Source: SZUA-430 sp044375275
Lineage (GTDB): Bacteria > Pseudomonadota > Alphaproteobacteria > Micropepsales > Micropepsaceae
Reading direction: 5' to 3'
NCBI GenBank assembly: GCA_044375275.1
Contig: JBILMZ010000138.1
Span: 1-9,321, forward strand
Length of the DNA stretch: 9,321 bases
A program made the translations under genes and the position numbers. Each line of letters begins with the position of its first letter. The first letter of the stretch is position 1. Below, one piece after another: positions 1 through 8,333 of this stretch. Under the pieces are notes generated by a model, which ran no database searches, had not been told where the DNA came from, and was given only the letters and a program-made list of their open reading frames with translations.

Positions 1-45
1 CAGCCCATCGGCAAAACTCAGTTGAGACGTTGTTTTGGCCGCCAT
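1..45 (-). CDS. 5' end of a gene leaving the window, possibly an IS transposase
   Basis: An ATG (bases 43-45 read on the minus strand) opens a frame reading MAAKTTSQLSFADGL up to the window edge, so only 15 codons are visible. A good Shine-Dalgarno, AGGAG, lies about 9 bases upstream, which is the main reason to accept the start. The QLSFAD segment near the N-terminus resembles openings I associate with IS5/IS4-group transposases, but 15 residues are too few to be sure. The upstream 177 bases are AT-richer than the rest of the window and contain no other gene, which would fit the end of an insertion sequence. It could equally be an ordinary chromosomal gene. No terminal inverted repeat or target duplication can be tested because the other end is outside the window. 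Confidence 0.45.
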   Translation of the reverse strand, partial: MAAKTTSQLSFADGL

Positions 46-99
46 CGAATCATCTCCTGGATACCCAAAAACTGAATCACAGATCGATAATTCTGCAAA

Positions 100-119
100 C
101 TTCCCGCTGAAGCGGGAGG
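100..119. repeat. GC-rich hairpin, REP-like or weak terminator
   Basis: CTTCCCGC and GCGGGAGG flank a TGAA loop, forming an 8-bp stem with one G-T pair. The downstream AGGAGG adds to a GGGAGGAGG tail. On the minus strand it lies 103 bases past the stop of the DUF998 gene and is followed by only three T residues, so it could be a weak terminator for the valS-DUF998 transcript. It also resembles one arm of the larger palindrome at 9234-9280 (CCC..GGGAG followed by AG..CG-rich sequence). That fits the short CTCCC/GGGAG intergenic palindromes common in alphaproteobacterial genomes. Function is inferred only from shape. Confidence 0.45.
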
Positions 120-222
120 AGGAAACAATCTATACCCTCGTGGCGGAGCGTAGCGTGCAGTTCTTACCCGATTGAATGGTCGATCAGTCCAAGACCTCGC
201 AACCACACATCAAGAAAACACA

Positions 223-846
223 TCACACTGCAGTTGATGACTTCGATCGCATCAGCAGATAGCAACTGATCGCCATCACCGGAACCATGATGGATGCCTC
301 AAGCGCACGCTGCCAGTCCCCATTGGTGTTACCGTAAGGATCCAGCGTTGCAGGCAGGCAAACGAGCGCCGCCATCGCACTCGCGTAACCCAAAAAAGCG
401 ATCCATTGCCCGCCCGGCCACTGACGGGCCGAATAACCAAGGAACCACATCGTGATAGGTGGCAAAATATAACCCCATCCCACGACATAGCCGTGCAACC
501 AATAGGGCACACCCGGCCGCAGCCCCAGACATTCGAGTCGGCAGGGAAAGAACACTGCGCCAACGTAGGCAACAGCAAACGCCATGATCCCAAGCATGCC
601 GAGGAGCGTCAGCGCAGATCTTGGTAGTGCGATCAATGCGCAAACAGCAAAGCATGTCAGCAGCAACCCTGTCGGCAGGAACCAAAGCCACCGAACTTCG
701 ATCGCATATGGCGCCCCAATTGCGCCTAAATCTCCGATGATGTCACGAGTGGCATCGAAATTGGGGTCCAACGGCGAGAAGTAAACGGGAGCCAGAAGCC
801 AGACCAAGGCACCCAGCAATCCAAACACCCCCGCAGCACGATCCAC
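223..846 (-). CDS. DUF998 family integral membrane protein
   Basis: This 207-residue protein is almost entirely hydrophobic. About six membrane helices can be seen, near residues 5-23, 53-73, 78-99, 117-137, 148-167 and 180-198. After the first helix comes a loop with Y22FSPLDPNF and DIIGDLGAIGAPYA (residues 35-48). This matches the characteristic loop of DUF998 proteins (a 'YSP...iSeLGa.gapya' pattern), and the length of about 200 residues also fits. The role of DUF998 is not established. The start is a GTG at 844-846, preceded by GGGAGG with 5 spacer bases. That binding site abuts the valS TAG, leaving only 10 bases between the genes, so translation is probably coupled to valS. By eye its GC content is near 55%, lower than valS, which may indicate later acquisition. 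There is a cysteine pair in the third extramembrane loop (C102, C106). Confidence 0.75.
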   Translation of the reverse strand: MDRAAGVFGLLGALVWLLAPVYFSPLDPNFDATRDIIGDLGAIGAPYAIEVRWLWFLPTGLLLTCFAVCALIALPRSALTLLGMLGIMAFAVAYVGAVFFPCRLECLGLRPGVPYWLHGYVVGWGYILPPITMWFLGYSARQWPGGQWIAFLGYASAMAALVCLPATLDPYGNTNGDWQRALEASIMVPVMAISCYLLMRSKSSTAV

Positions 847-856
847 AACAACCTCC

Positions 857-3511
<2,655 letters not shown>

Positions 3512-3547
3512 GATCGTTCACGTCTGGATTCGGAGATGACAAACGGC

Positions 3548-3577
3548 AAAAGCGCACAAGCCCTAGGGGCTTGCGCG
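3548..3577 (-). terminator. Intrinsic terminator between popZ and valS
   Basis: Read on the minus strand, an 11-bp stem (CGCGCAAGCCC pairing with GGGCTTGTGCG, one G-U pair) with a CTA loop is followed after one base by TTTT. It begins 33 bases past the popZ stop. It should end much of the popZ transcript before valS. The T tract is short, so read-through is likely. Confidence 0.7.
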
Positions 3578-3609
3578 GTGTTTGTCGAGCGGTGCTGACT
3601 TGGGTGCGA

Positions 3610-4209
3610 CTACCTGCGGCGGCCGCCGCCGCTGCGTGCAGCGCGCTCGACCTCTTGCTGTACGACGCGCTCTACGATCTCGGGCAGGTGCTCGTCGAGC
3701 CACTGGGCGAGAAGCGGCTTCATGATCTGCGTGACGATGTCCTCGAGAGAGGCACCGCCGCCCACAGTGACATCACGCTCGCGCTGCAGCATGCCGAAGG
3801 CATTGGTGATCGCCGATGAGGCTTGCGACGACAGGATGCCGTCATCTTTTTCGACCATGTCTAGATCCGATTGGTTGCGCATGTGGCGTGGTTCCGGTGC
3901 AGGCGCCCGGCGAGAGACGCGAGGTTCAGGGGCAGGCTCACGAACAGGTTCAGGTTCGTGGCGCGGCGGCGGTGCCGGTCGCCGACGCGGCGGCTCCTGC
4001 GCGACCTCGGCCTGCCGGCCGATGGACCCGTCGTCTTGGACAATGTTGGTCAGTTCAAGGACTTCATTGGCATCGCGCGCCGCAGGTGCTGGCGCAGGCG
4101 CCGGTGCCGGACCGCCCTTGCTGGCATCCGCATCCTCGGAAATGATCCGTCGAATGGAAGCGAGAATTTCTTCCATTGTTGGTTCTTGCTGTGCCGAGGG
4201 CGTAGCCAT
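3610..4209 (-). CDS. popZ: PopZ-type polar organizing protein (DUF2497)
   Basis: PopZ self-assembles into a polar microdomain that anchors the ParB-bound chromosome origin and recruits cell-cycle regulators in alphaproteobacteria. The 199-residue product shows the expected three-part layout. A conserved N-terminal helix (EPTMEEILASIRRIISED, residues 9-26) binds client proteins. A low-complexity proline-rich linker spans about 31-115. A C-terminal oligomerization region spans about 125-192 and includes LEDIVTQIMKPLLAQWLDEHLP and VERVVQQEVERAA. Caulobacter PopZ is 177 residues, so this one is slightly longer. Oddly, the linker core (65-111) has 11 arginines against 7 acidic residues, unlike the strongly acidic Caulobacter linker. 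The ATG at 4207-4209 is chosen because AGAGG lies about 11 bases upstream and it sits just before the conserved helix. It lies between tolC and valS, an order I recognise from other alphaproteobacteria. A terminator follows the gene. Confidence 0.9.
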   Translation of the reverse strand: MATPSAQQEPTMEEILASIRRIISEDADASKGGPAPAPAPAPAARDANEVLELTNIVQDDGSIGRQAEVAQEPPRRRPAPPPRHEPEPVREPAPEPRVSRRAPAPEPRHMRNQSDLDMVEKDDGILSSQASSAITNAFGMLQRERDVTVGGGASLEDIVTQIMKPLLAQWLDEHLPEIVERVVQQEVERAARSGGGRRR

Positions 4210-4341
4210 CGCTTCAATGACCTCTAAAGACTTTCGCTCGTGGCCCCAGACGCAAAACTAAGCCAAGCCGTTCCCAAATGAAAGGACCGGACTGAAATCA
4301 GGTGCGACCTTCGCCGTTTAGAGTGAATACCGCGAAAATCC

Positions 4342-5757
4342 TTAGTTTTCGTAAGTAGCCGCTCCCAGCGGGCGCCACGTCTGCATCTCGTAGTTACCCT
4401 TGGGGTCGTAAACCTGAACCGGAAGCTGCAGTTCCTGGGCCGTCAGCTGGCCGACCGAGGCCAGCAGCGAGTAGCCGGCGACGATCTCGTCCCGCTCGCT
4501 GCGGACCAGCGCCACGCGGGCGTTCAGCAGTTCCTGCTGCTGGTCGAGCACGTCCAGCGTGGTGCGCGAGCCGACTTCCAGCTCCTGCTGCACGCCTTCG
4601 AACGCGATCTCCGAAGCCTTGACCTGCTGCAGGTTCGCTTCGACCGACGCCTTGGCGGCGCGATAGGCCTCCCACGAGTTGGAAACGCGCTCGTCCGTCG
4701 TGCGACGGGCAAACTCGGTGTCCATGCGGGCCTTGTTGAAGAGTTCCTTCGCCTGGCGAATCTCAGACCATTCAGCACCACCCCGATAGAGCGGGAAGCG
4801 GGCGGCGGCCGTGATGCTGGTATCGTCGCTGATCGTTTCCGGGCCGAATTCCTGGCCGCTGCGGCCATAGGAGGCCTGGACCGTCACCGTCGGCAGCATT
4901 TGGCCAACGGCAAAGTCGATGGCATAGTCCGCCGCTTCCTGGGCCTCGCGGGCCGCGACAAGCGTCGGGTTGCCGCCGTTGGCGGTCGCGCGGGCGGCCA
5001 CTTCGCTCTCGGGCAGGGCCGGAACGGCGGGCTTCGTCTCGAGCGTGCCGGGCGCTTCGCCGACCGTGCGCTCAAAGAACGTGCGGCTGGCGATGAGATT
5101 GGCTTCCGCCGAGGTCAGCTGGAACTGGCCGGACGCCAGACGGGCTTCGGCCTGCGAAACGTCCGTGCGCGTGATCTCGCCCACGTCGAAGCGGGCCTTG
5201 GCGGCTTCGAGCTGCTTCTTCAGGAGCTCGACGTTGGTCTGGTTCAGCTTCACCACCGATTCATCGCGCACGACGTTCATGTAGGACGTCACGGTGTCGA
5301 GGATGACCGACTGCTCGGTCGAGTGAAGGCGGGCGCGGCCTGCGCGTACCTGCGCGTCGGCCTGGCGGCGCTGCGCGAGGATCGTGCCACCGGCAAAGAC
5401 AGTCTGCTGCGCGGTGATGGTCGCATTCCACGGATCATTGCGGCGCTCGAAATTCACGCCCAGCGGATTTGCCGGAGACGGATCGGTCTTGCTTTCCGTT
5501 TCGACGCGCGAGTAGTCGCCGCTCAGCGTGATCGTCGGACGCCAGCGCGCAATCGCCTGCGCCACTTCTTCATCCGTTGCACGGAGGTTCGCACGCTCTG
5601 ACATGAGCTGCGGGTTGCTCTGATAGGCTTTGACGAGAGCGTCGGTCAGCGTGTCTGCAGCGAATGCCGATGGCATCGTGCACACGGTGATCATCAGACC
5701 CGTGCGAATCCCAAACGCTATTTTGCCAAGCGATATCTTGTTATTTTCCACAGCCAC
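4342..5757 (-). CDS. tolC: TolC family outer-membrane channel protein
   Basis: TolC-family proteins form trimeric outer-membrane/periplasmic tunnels used by type I secretion systems and RND or MFS efflux pumps. The 471-residue length is typical. The N-terminus has a basic stretch, a hydrophobic core (IAFGIRTGLMITVCTMPSA, residues 13-31) and a likely signal peptidase cut after AFA (31-33). The mature part begins with the family-type DTLTDALVKAYQSNPQL. Two long alpha-helical repeats follow, rich in Ala, Glu and Gln, including LKKQLEAAKARFDVGEITRTDVSQAEARL, and its second-half counterpart QQELEVGSRTTLDVLDQQQELLNARVAL. The start is GTG at 5755-5757. A second GTG two codons later has better spacing (10 bases) from the AAGGG upstream and is an equally good candidate. 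The 113-base gap to the methyltransferase upstream leaves room for its own promoter and contains a possible degenerate CtrA site. The transport partner is not in the window. Confidence 0.95.
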   Translation of the reverse strand: MAVENNKISLGKIAFGIRTGLMITVCTMPSAFAADTLTDALVKAYQSNPQLMSERANLRATDEEVAQAIARWRPTITLSGDYSRVETESKTDPSPANPLGVNFERRNDPWNATITAQQTVFAGGTILAQRRQADAQVRAGRARLHSTEQSVILDTVTSYMNVVRDESVVKLNQTNVELLKKQLEAAKARFDVGEITRTDVSQAEARLASGQFQLTSAEANLIASRTFFERTVGEAPGTLETKPAVPALPESEVAARATANGGNPTLVAAREAQEAADYAIDFAVGQMLPTVTVQASYGRSGQEFGPETISDDTSITAAARFPLYRGGAEWSEIRQAKELFNKARMDTEFARRTTDERVSNSWEAYRAAKASVEANLQQVKASEIAFEGVQQELEVGSRTTLDVLDQQQELLNARVALVRSERDEIVAGYSLLASVGQLTAQELQLPVQVYDPKGNYEMQTWRPLGAATYEN

Positions 5758-5805
5758 TTTGCCCTTACTGCCTTGCGTATAGCTAAGCAGTTTATAAGAA
5801 AAACC

Positions 5806-5821
5806 GTAAACACAGGTTTAA
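5806..5821 (-). promoter_or_regulatory. Possible degenerate CtrA site upstream of tolC
   Basis: On the minus strand the sequence TTAA-ACCTGTG-TTTAC matches the CtrA consensus TTAA-N7-TTAAC with one mismatch in the second half. It lies about 50-65 bases upstream of the tolC start, in an AT-rich gap that also has TATA-like hexamers (TTATAA, TATACG) nearer the gene. A single near-match in AT-rich DNA is weak evidence. Confidence 0.3.
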
Positions 5822-5870
5822 CTTCTAGGAACAAGTGACTGTTTTGACAACAGAATCTATTACCGAAGTA

Positions 5871-6530
5871 TTACTGAAATACAAACGAGCGCGTGCGCTC
5901 GAACCCCGGAAGAACGGGAACAGTTGCATCGAATACAACCCTCTTTCCCAGTGTCCCCGCTTTACGCACGCAGAAGTTGGCCTTGCCATTCGGGCCATCA
6001 TTGATGATGACGCCCAGTCTTCCGCCGTCTTTCAGCTGTTCGACCCACGCCTGCGGGATTTCTTCGACAGCTCCGTTTACAAAGATCACATCATAGGGAG
6101 CATGCTGTGACGCACCCTGCTTCAGCGGACCAACCGCGCCACTGAGGCGTCCGAGCTTGGGCACGGAACGCAGCGCCGACGATGCCGCCTTCGCAAGTTC
6201 CTCGTCTTCTTCAAGCGCCGTCACGTCAGCAGAAAGGCCCGCAAGCAGCGCACTCGAGTAGCCGGTCGCGCAGCCGATATCGAGCACGCGATCGCTCTCG
6301 CGGATCTCCAGCGCCTGCACCAGCTTGGCGAGGCTGCGCGGGTCCATGAGGAAGCGACCAGGCTTCACCTCGATGCAGGCATCCGAATAGGCCAGCGCCT
6401 GGCGCGCGGCCGGAACAAAGCGCTCGCGCTCCAGCCGGCTCATCAGTTCGGTGATGCGCGTATCGGTCACATCGCTGGGACGAACCTGGCACTCGACCAT
6501 GAAATGGCGGGCTTTGGTCATGTCTGTCAT
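5871..6530 (-). CDS. PCMT-like SAM-dependent methyltransferase
   Basis: This 219-residue protein has the Rossmann fold of the protein-L-isoaspartate O-methyltransferase (PCMT) family. The SAM-binding motif I is VLDIGCATGYSSALLAGL (residues 82-99). An acidic residue at the end of strand 2 is in TALEEDEEL (104-112). A YDVIFVNGAVEEIP block (146-159) corresponds to the family's 'D.i.v.aa...iP' region. RFVPAARQALAYSD (37-50) also matches the PCMT N-terminal lobe. However, where true repair enzymes have the T-I-S-Q-P substrate/catalytic motif, this protein reads GRFLMDPRSLAKL (58-70), so isoaspartyl repair activity is doubtful. Databases usually label such proteins protein-L-isoaspartate O-methyltransferase. 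It heads the tolC-popZ cluster and has a good promoter at 6569-6597. The ATG at 6528-6530 was taken, but the Shine-Dalgarno is weak and an ATG three codons later (MTKARHFM) is possible. Confidence 0.88.
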   Translation of the reverse strand: MTDMTKARHFMVECQVRPSDVTDTRITELMSRLERERFVPAARQALAYSDACIEVKPGRFLMDPRSLAKLVQALEIRESDRVLDIGCATGYSSALLAGLSADVTALEEDEELAKAASSALRSVPKLGRLSGAVGPLKQGASQHAPYDVIFVNGAVEEIPQAWVEQLKDGGRLGVIINDGPNGKANFCVRKAGTLGKRVVFDATVPVLPGFERTRSFVFQ

Positions 6531-6568
6531 CGCGGAAATCCGGGAGAAATCTTGAGGAAACCGGGTCG

Positions 6569-6597
6569 CTTATAGCCAGCCCCCACCCTGCTGACAA
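6569..6597 (-). promoter_or_regulatory. Sigma70-type promoter for the PCMT-like gene
   Basis: On the minus strand, TTGTCA (-35, bases 6592-6597), a 17-base spacer and TATAAG (-10, bases 6569-6574) form a close match to the housekeeping consensus. Transcription would start near 6562, giving a leader of about 30 bases before the methyltransferase start. It is back to back with the tRNA-Cys promoter. Confidence 0.65.
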
Positions 6598-6639
6598 TCG
6601 GGCCTTTCGCCATTCTCCCGTGAATTGTCGCAATCCTCT

Positions 6640-6668
6640 TTGAGACTGCACATTCTCTCTGCTATACG
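6640..6668 (+). promoter_or_regulatory. Promoter of tRNA-Cys
   Basis: TTGAGA (6640-6645), 17 bases, then TATACG (6663-6668). The predicted start near 6675 is about 11 bases before the mature tRNA, as expected for a tRNA promoter. Confidence 0.65.
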
Positions 6669-6685
6669 GGCGGCCCTCTTCCGGT

Positions 6686-6759
6686 GGCGACATGGCGGAA
6701 TGGTTACGCAGAGGACTGCAAATCCTTGTATCCCGGTTCGATTCCGGGTGTCGCCTCCA
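6686..6759 (+). tRNA. tRNA-Cys (anticodon GCA)
   Basis: A complete cloverleaf can be folded by hand. The acceptor stem is GGCGACA with TGTCGCC. The anticodon stem GAGGA/TCCTT carries the loop CTGCAAA, so the anticodon is GCA. The T arm is CCCGG-TTCGATT-CCGGG. The discriminator base is T (U73), a known identity element of tRNA-Cys, and CCA is encoded at 6757-6759. It is preceded by a good promoter. A 7-bp inverted repeat with a one-base centre at 6773-6787 (CCAAGAA-T-TTCTTGG) follows, without a T run, and might serve processing or termination. Confidence 0.97.
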
Positions 6760-6801
6760 CTCCTTCCAGCCACCAAGAATTTCTTGGGTTCCGGCGGACA
6801 C

Positions 6802-6829
6802 TTAAGACTTCGTTTGCGCTCCGTATTGT
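6802..6829 (+). promoter_or_regulatory. Possible promoter of the TMEM43-like gene
   Basis: TTAAGA (6802-6807), a 16-base spacer and TATTGT (6824-6829) sit about 40 bases before the TMEM43-like start. Each hexamer matches the consensus at only four of six positions. Read-through from the tRNA-Cys transcript is an alternative. Confidence 0.3.
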
Positions 6830-6867
6830 AAGCTCCGTGCAAAGCAAGAGCACGAGAAGTGTCAACG

Positions 6868-7971
6868 ATGCCCGAGCGTCCCGCAGCGCCAGCCCTGCAG
6901 CTGACGTCACCCTTCGCCCAGATCCTCATTGCCTGCGCAGCCCTCTGCGCGCTCGCCGTCGTGCTCTGGCATGCCGAGACGCAGGCCGTTTCGATCAGCC
7001 GCCTCTTCGGCGACGCCGGCATCCAGACCGTCAGCCTCGATGACCCGACACCCATGCCGATCAATGACGGCCGCCTGGTCCATGCCGAAGGCGAAGCCCG
7101 CGCGACGTTGCCCGTGCAGGACACCGATCTCGACGTGATCTTCAACAACACGCTCGTCGTCGAGCGCCATGTCGAGATGTACCAGTGGCATGAAGTGCCC
7201 AACGGTCCCTCCTACAAATACGTGACGCGCTGGTCGTCCGAGTGGCAGGACCCGGCGCGCTTCCGCGTGCCCGCGCCGCACACCAACCCGGCCTTCAACT
7301 TGGCCCGGCAGCGCTTCGCCGCAACCGACGCAAAACTCGGCGCCTTCCGTTTGCCGGAAGAAACGCTCGCCACTCTCGAGCCGCGCGAGGCTTACATGCC
7401 GACCGAAACACCGCGCGGCTGGATCCGCGACGCCAACAGCTTCTATCTGGGCCTGAACCCGGTGAAGCCGAAGGTCGGCGACCTGCGCGTGTCGTGGCGC
7501 ATCCTGCGCGCCCCGGCGCCGGTGACGATCCTCGCCCGCCAGACGCCAGACGACATCACGTCTTACGAGATGCGCAACGGCACGAACATCCTGATGATCC
7601 GCACCGGCAGCTATTCGCCCGCCGGCATGCTCGACGCCGCCAACCCGTTCCTCGCGCTCTCGCTCTGGTTCTGGCGCGCGCTCGCAACAGCGATCTTCGC
7701 GACGGCGATCTTCATCATCACGACACAGCTGCGCTCGCTCTTCCTGACACGCCACGAAGCCGCGCGCCTGACGCAAGCCTCGCTGCTGCGCCTCTCGGTC
7801 GCCGGCGGCCTCGCGCTATCGATCAGCATCGTGTCGGTGGCCTGGCTCTTCCGCCTGCCCTTCGAGTCGGCCGCAGCGCTGCTCGTTTGCGGCACAGCTT
7901 TCGTCGTCGCGTTGAATCACCGCCAGCGCCTGCTCGCCGAGCCCCTGATTCCGAACACGGCGCAGGCCTGA
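6868..7971 (+). CDS. TMEM43/LUMA family membrane protein
   Basis: This 367-residue protein belongs to the TMEM43 family (PF07787), bacterial relatives of the animal inner-nuclear-membrane protein LUMA. The function in bacteria is not established. Family hallmarks are INDGRLVHAEGEA (residues 65-77), VVERHVEMYQWHE (97-109), YKYVTRWSSEWQDPARF (116-132) followed by HTNP (138-141), and SYSPAGML (248-255). The layout is one N-terminal membrane helix (17-35), a large soluble domain of about 225 residues, probably periplasmic, and three C-terminal helices (262-286, 309-328, 332-349), which is the normal family topology. The ATG at 6868 is chosen because GAGAAG lies about 8 bases upstream. A GTG at 6859 is in frame but would overlap that site. 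The gene follows tRNA-Cys, and its neighbours give no clue to its role. A weak terminator follows. Confidence 0.9.
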   Translation: MPERPAAPALQLTSPFAQILIACAALCALAVVLWHAETQAVSISRLFGDAGIQTVSLDDPTPMPINDGRLVHAEGEARATLPVQDTDLDVIFNNTLVVERHVEMYQWHEVPNGPSYKYVTRWSSEWQDPARFRVPAPHTNPAFNLARQRFAATDAKLGAFRLPEETLATLEPREAYMPTETPRGWIRDANSFYLGLNPVKPKVGDLRVSWRILRAPAPVTILARQTPDDITSYEMRNGTNILMIRTGSYSPAGMLDAANPFLALSLWFWRALATAIFATAIFIITTQLRSLFLTRHEAARLTQASLLRLSVAGGLALSISIVSVAWLFRLPFESAAALLVCGTAFVVALNHRQRLLAEPLIPNTAQA

Positions 7972-8024
7972 CGCCTCCGATTCTCGCGTTCGAACGGCGC
8001 CGCCGCGCCCGTCGCGTGGCTTTC

Positions 8025-8058
8025 GCGCAAAATATTGCGTGGCTTCGCCAGTTTTTTT
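8025..8058 (+). terminator. Weak intrinsic terminator after the TMEM43-like gene
   Basis: CGCAA-AATA-TTGCG (8026-8039), extended by a G-T pair, is followed directly by TGGC-TTC-GCCA (8040-8050), one G, and a run of seven T residues (8052-8058). The stems are short, but the T run and the position 55 bases after the stop fit a terminator. Confidence 0.5.
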
Positions 8059-8180
8059 GAGCCGAAAACCGGATCGCCCGATCAGCTTTGCTGACAAGGG
8101 CTTAGCGCAAATCCATCAACGAATTCATGAACTTGAGAACCAGCCTCTGTGTCCCAAATGTCCCTGTGGAAATAAGGCCG

Positions 8181-8196
8181 TTAACCATTTGTTAAC
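8181..8196 (+). promoter_or_regulatory. CtrA binding site, perfect consensus
   Basis: TTAA-CCATTTG-TTAAC exactly matches the full CtrA recognition sequence TTAA-N7-TTAAC. CtrA is the essential cell-cycle response regulator of many alphaproteobacteria and often activates promoters by binding over or next to -35. The second half site (8192-8196) is placed so that a promoter using it would start transcription around 8220-8225, at the foot of the first hairpin of the candidate small RNA. No good -10 hexamer is visible (GCTCCT at 8214-8219 is the position expected). The site lies in a gap with no protein gene oriented away from it. Confidence 0.65.
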
Positions 8197-8219
8197 CATC
8201 TGGGGCCAATGTCGCTCCT

Positions 8220-8286
8220 GTCTTCCCATGAAGACACCCCACCATTTACCCAACTTCGGGCCCGGTTCGCCGGGCCCTTTTTCTTT
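8220..8286 (+). ncRNA. Candidate CtrA-controlled small RNA, about 65 nt
   Basis: The stretch has the architecture of a trans-acting bacterial small RNA. Hairpin 1 is GTCTTC-CCAT-GAAGAC (8220-8235), a perfect 6-bp stem. It is followed by a 22-base, C-rich and probably unpaired linker (8236-8257) containing ACCCCACC and TTACCC. A strong GGGCCCGG-TTCG-CCGGGCCC terminator hairpin with a T tract then ends it. A perfect CtrA box lies 24 bases upstream. No protein gene lies upstream within transcription range except the TMEM43-like gene, which has its own terminator candidate about 200 bases earlier. C-rich unpaired segments are typical mRNA-pairing sites in alphaproteobacterial small RNAs. I do not recognise a named RNA family. 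The 5' end is inferred. An alternative is that this is only the 3' end of a longer untranslated transcript. Confidence 0.5.
8258..8286 (+). terminator. Strong intrinsic terminator
   Basis: GGGCCCGG (8258-8265) and CCGGGCCC (8270-8277) form a perfect 8-bp stem around a stable TTCG tetraloop, followed immediately by TTTTTCTTT (8278-8286). The T tract exists only on the plus strand, so it terminates rightward transcription. Confidence 0.85.
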
Positions 8287-8333
8287 GTGGGTTTGGTCCG
8301 GACGTGAGTATTCGGGAAAAGCGGCGCCAGCGT

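Larger units (their letters stand above)
7972..8333. other. Intergenic region with no credible protein gene
   Basis: This 362-base gap contains the weak terminator at 8025-8058, an unassigned stretch (8059-8180) in which I see nothing recognisable, the CtrA box at 8181-8196, the candidate small RNA at 8220-8286, and about 45 bases before the 3' end of the convergent 91-residue gene. Open frames across it are short or shadows, and none has a convincing ribosome binding site. Confidence 0.7.

Noticed and set aside
75..87. AATCACAGATCGA here and its exact reverse complement at 9094-9106, suggesting inverted flanks of an island
   Set aside because: A 13-base inverted match is expected roughly once by chance in a window of this size, and the flanking bases do not extend convincingly.
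4210..4341. Promoter or terminator between tolC and popZ
   Set aside because: No hexamer pair with acceptable spacing and no stem followed by T residues could be found. popZ may be co-transcribed with tolC.
4900..5601. A 233-codon open frame on the plus strand opposite tolC
   Set aside because: It is a shadow frame caused by the GC-rich third positions of tolC, and it has no recognisable protein features.
5839..5853. CTGTT-TTGAC-AACAG hairpin after the PCMT-like gene as a terminator or plus-strand promoter
   Set aside because: The stem is only 5 bp with no T run, and the TTGACA on the plus strand has no -10 partner at proper spacing and no gene downstream.
6773..6787. Inverted repeat CCAAGAA-T-TTCTTGG after tRNA-Cys as a terminator
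   Set aside because: It has no T run, is AT-rich and has a short stem. At most it is a processing signal.
6570..7202. Minus-strand frames over tRNA-Cys, with peptides such as ATPGIEPGYKDLQSSA
   Set aside because: They translate the antisense of tRNA-Cys and of the TMEM43-like gene. These peptides are typical tRNA-derived false calls.
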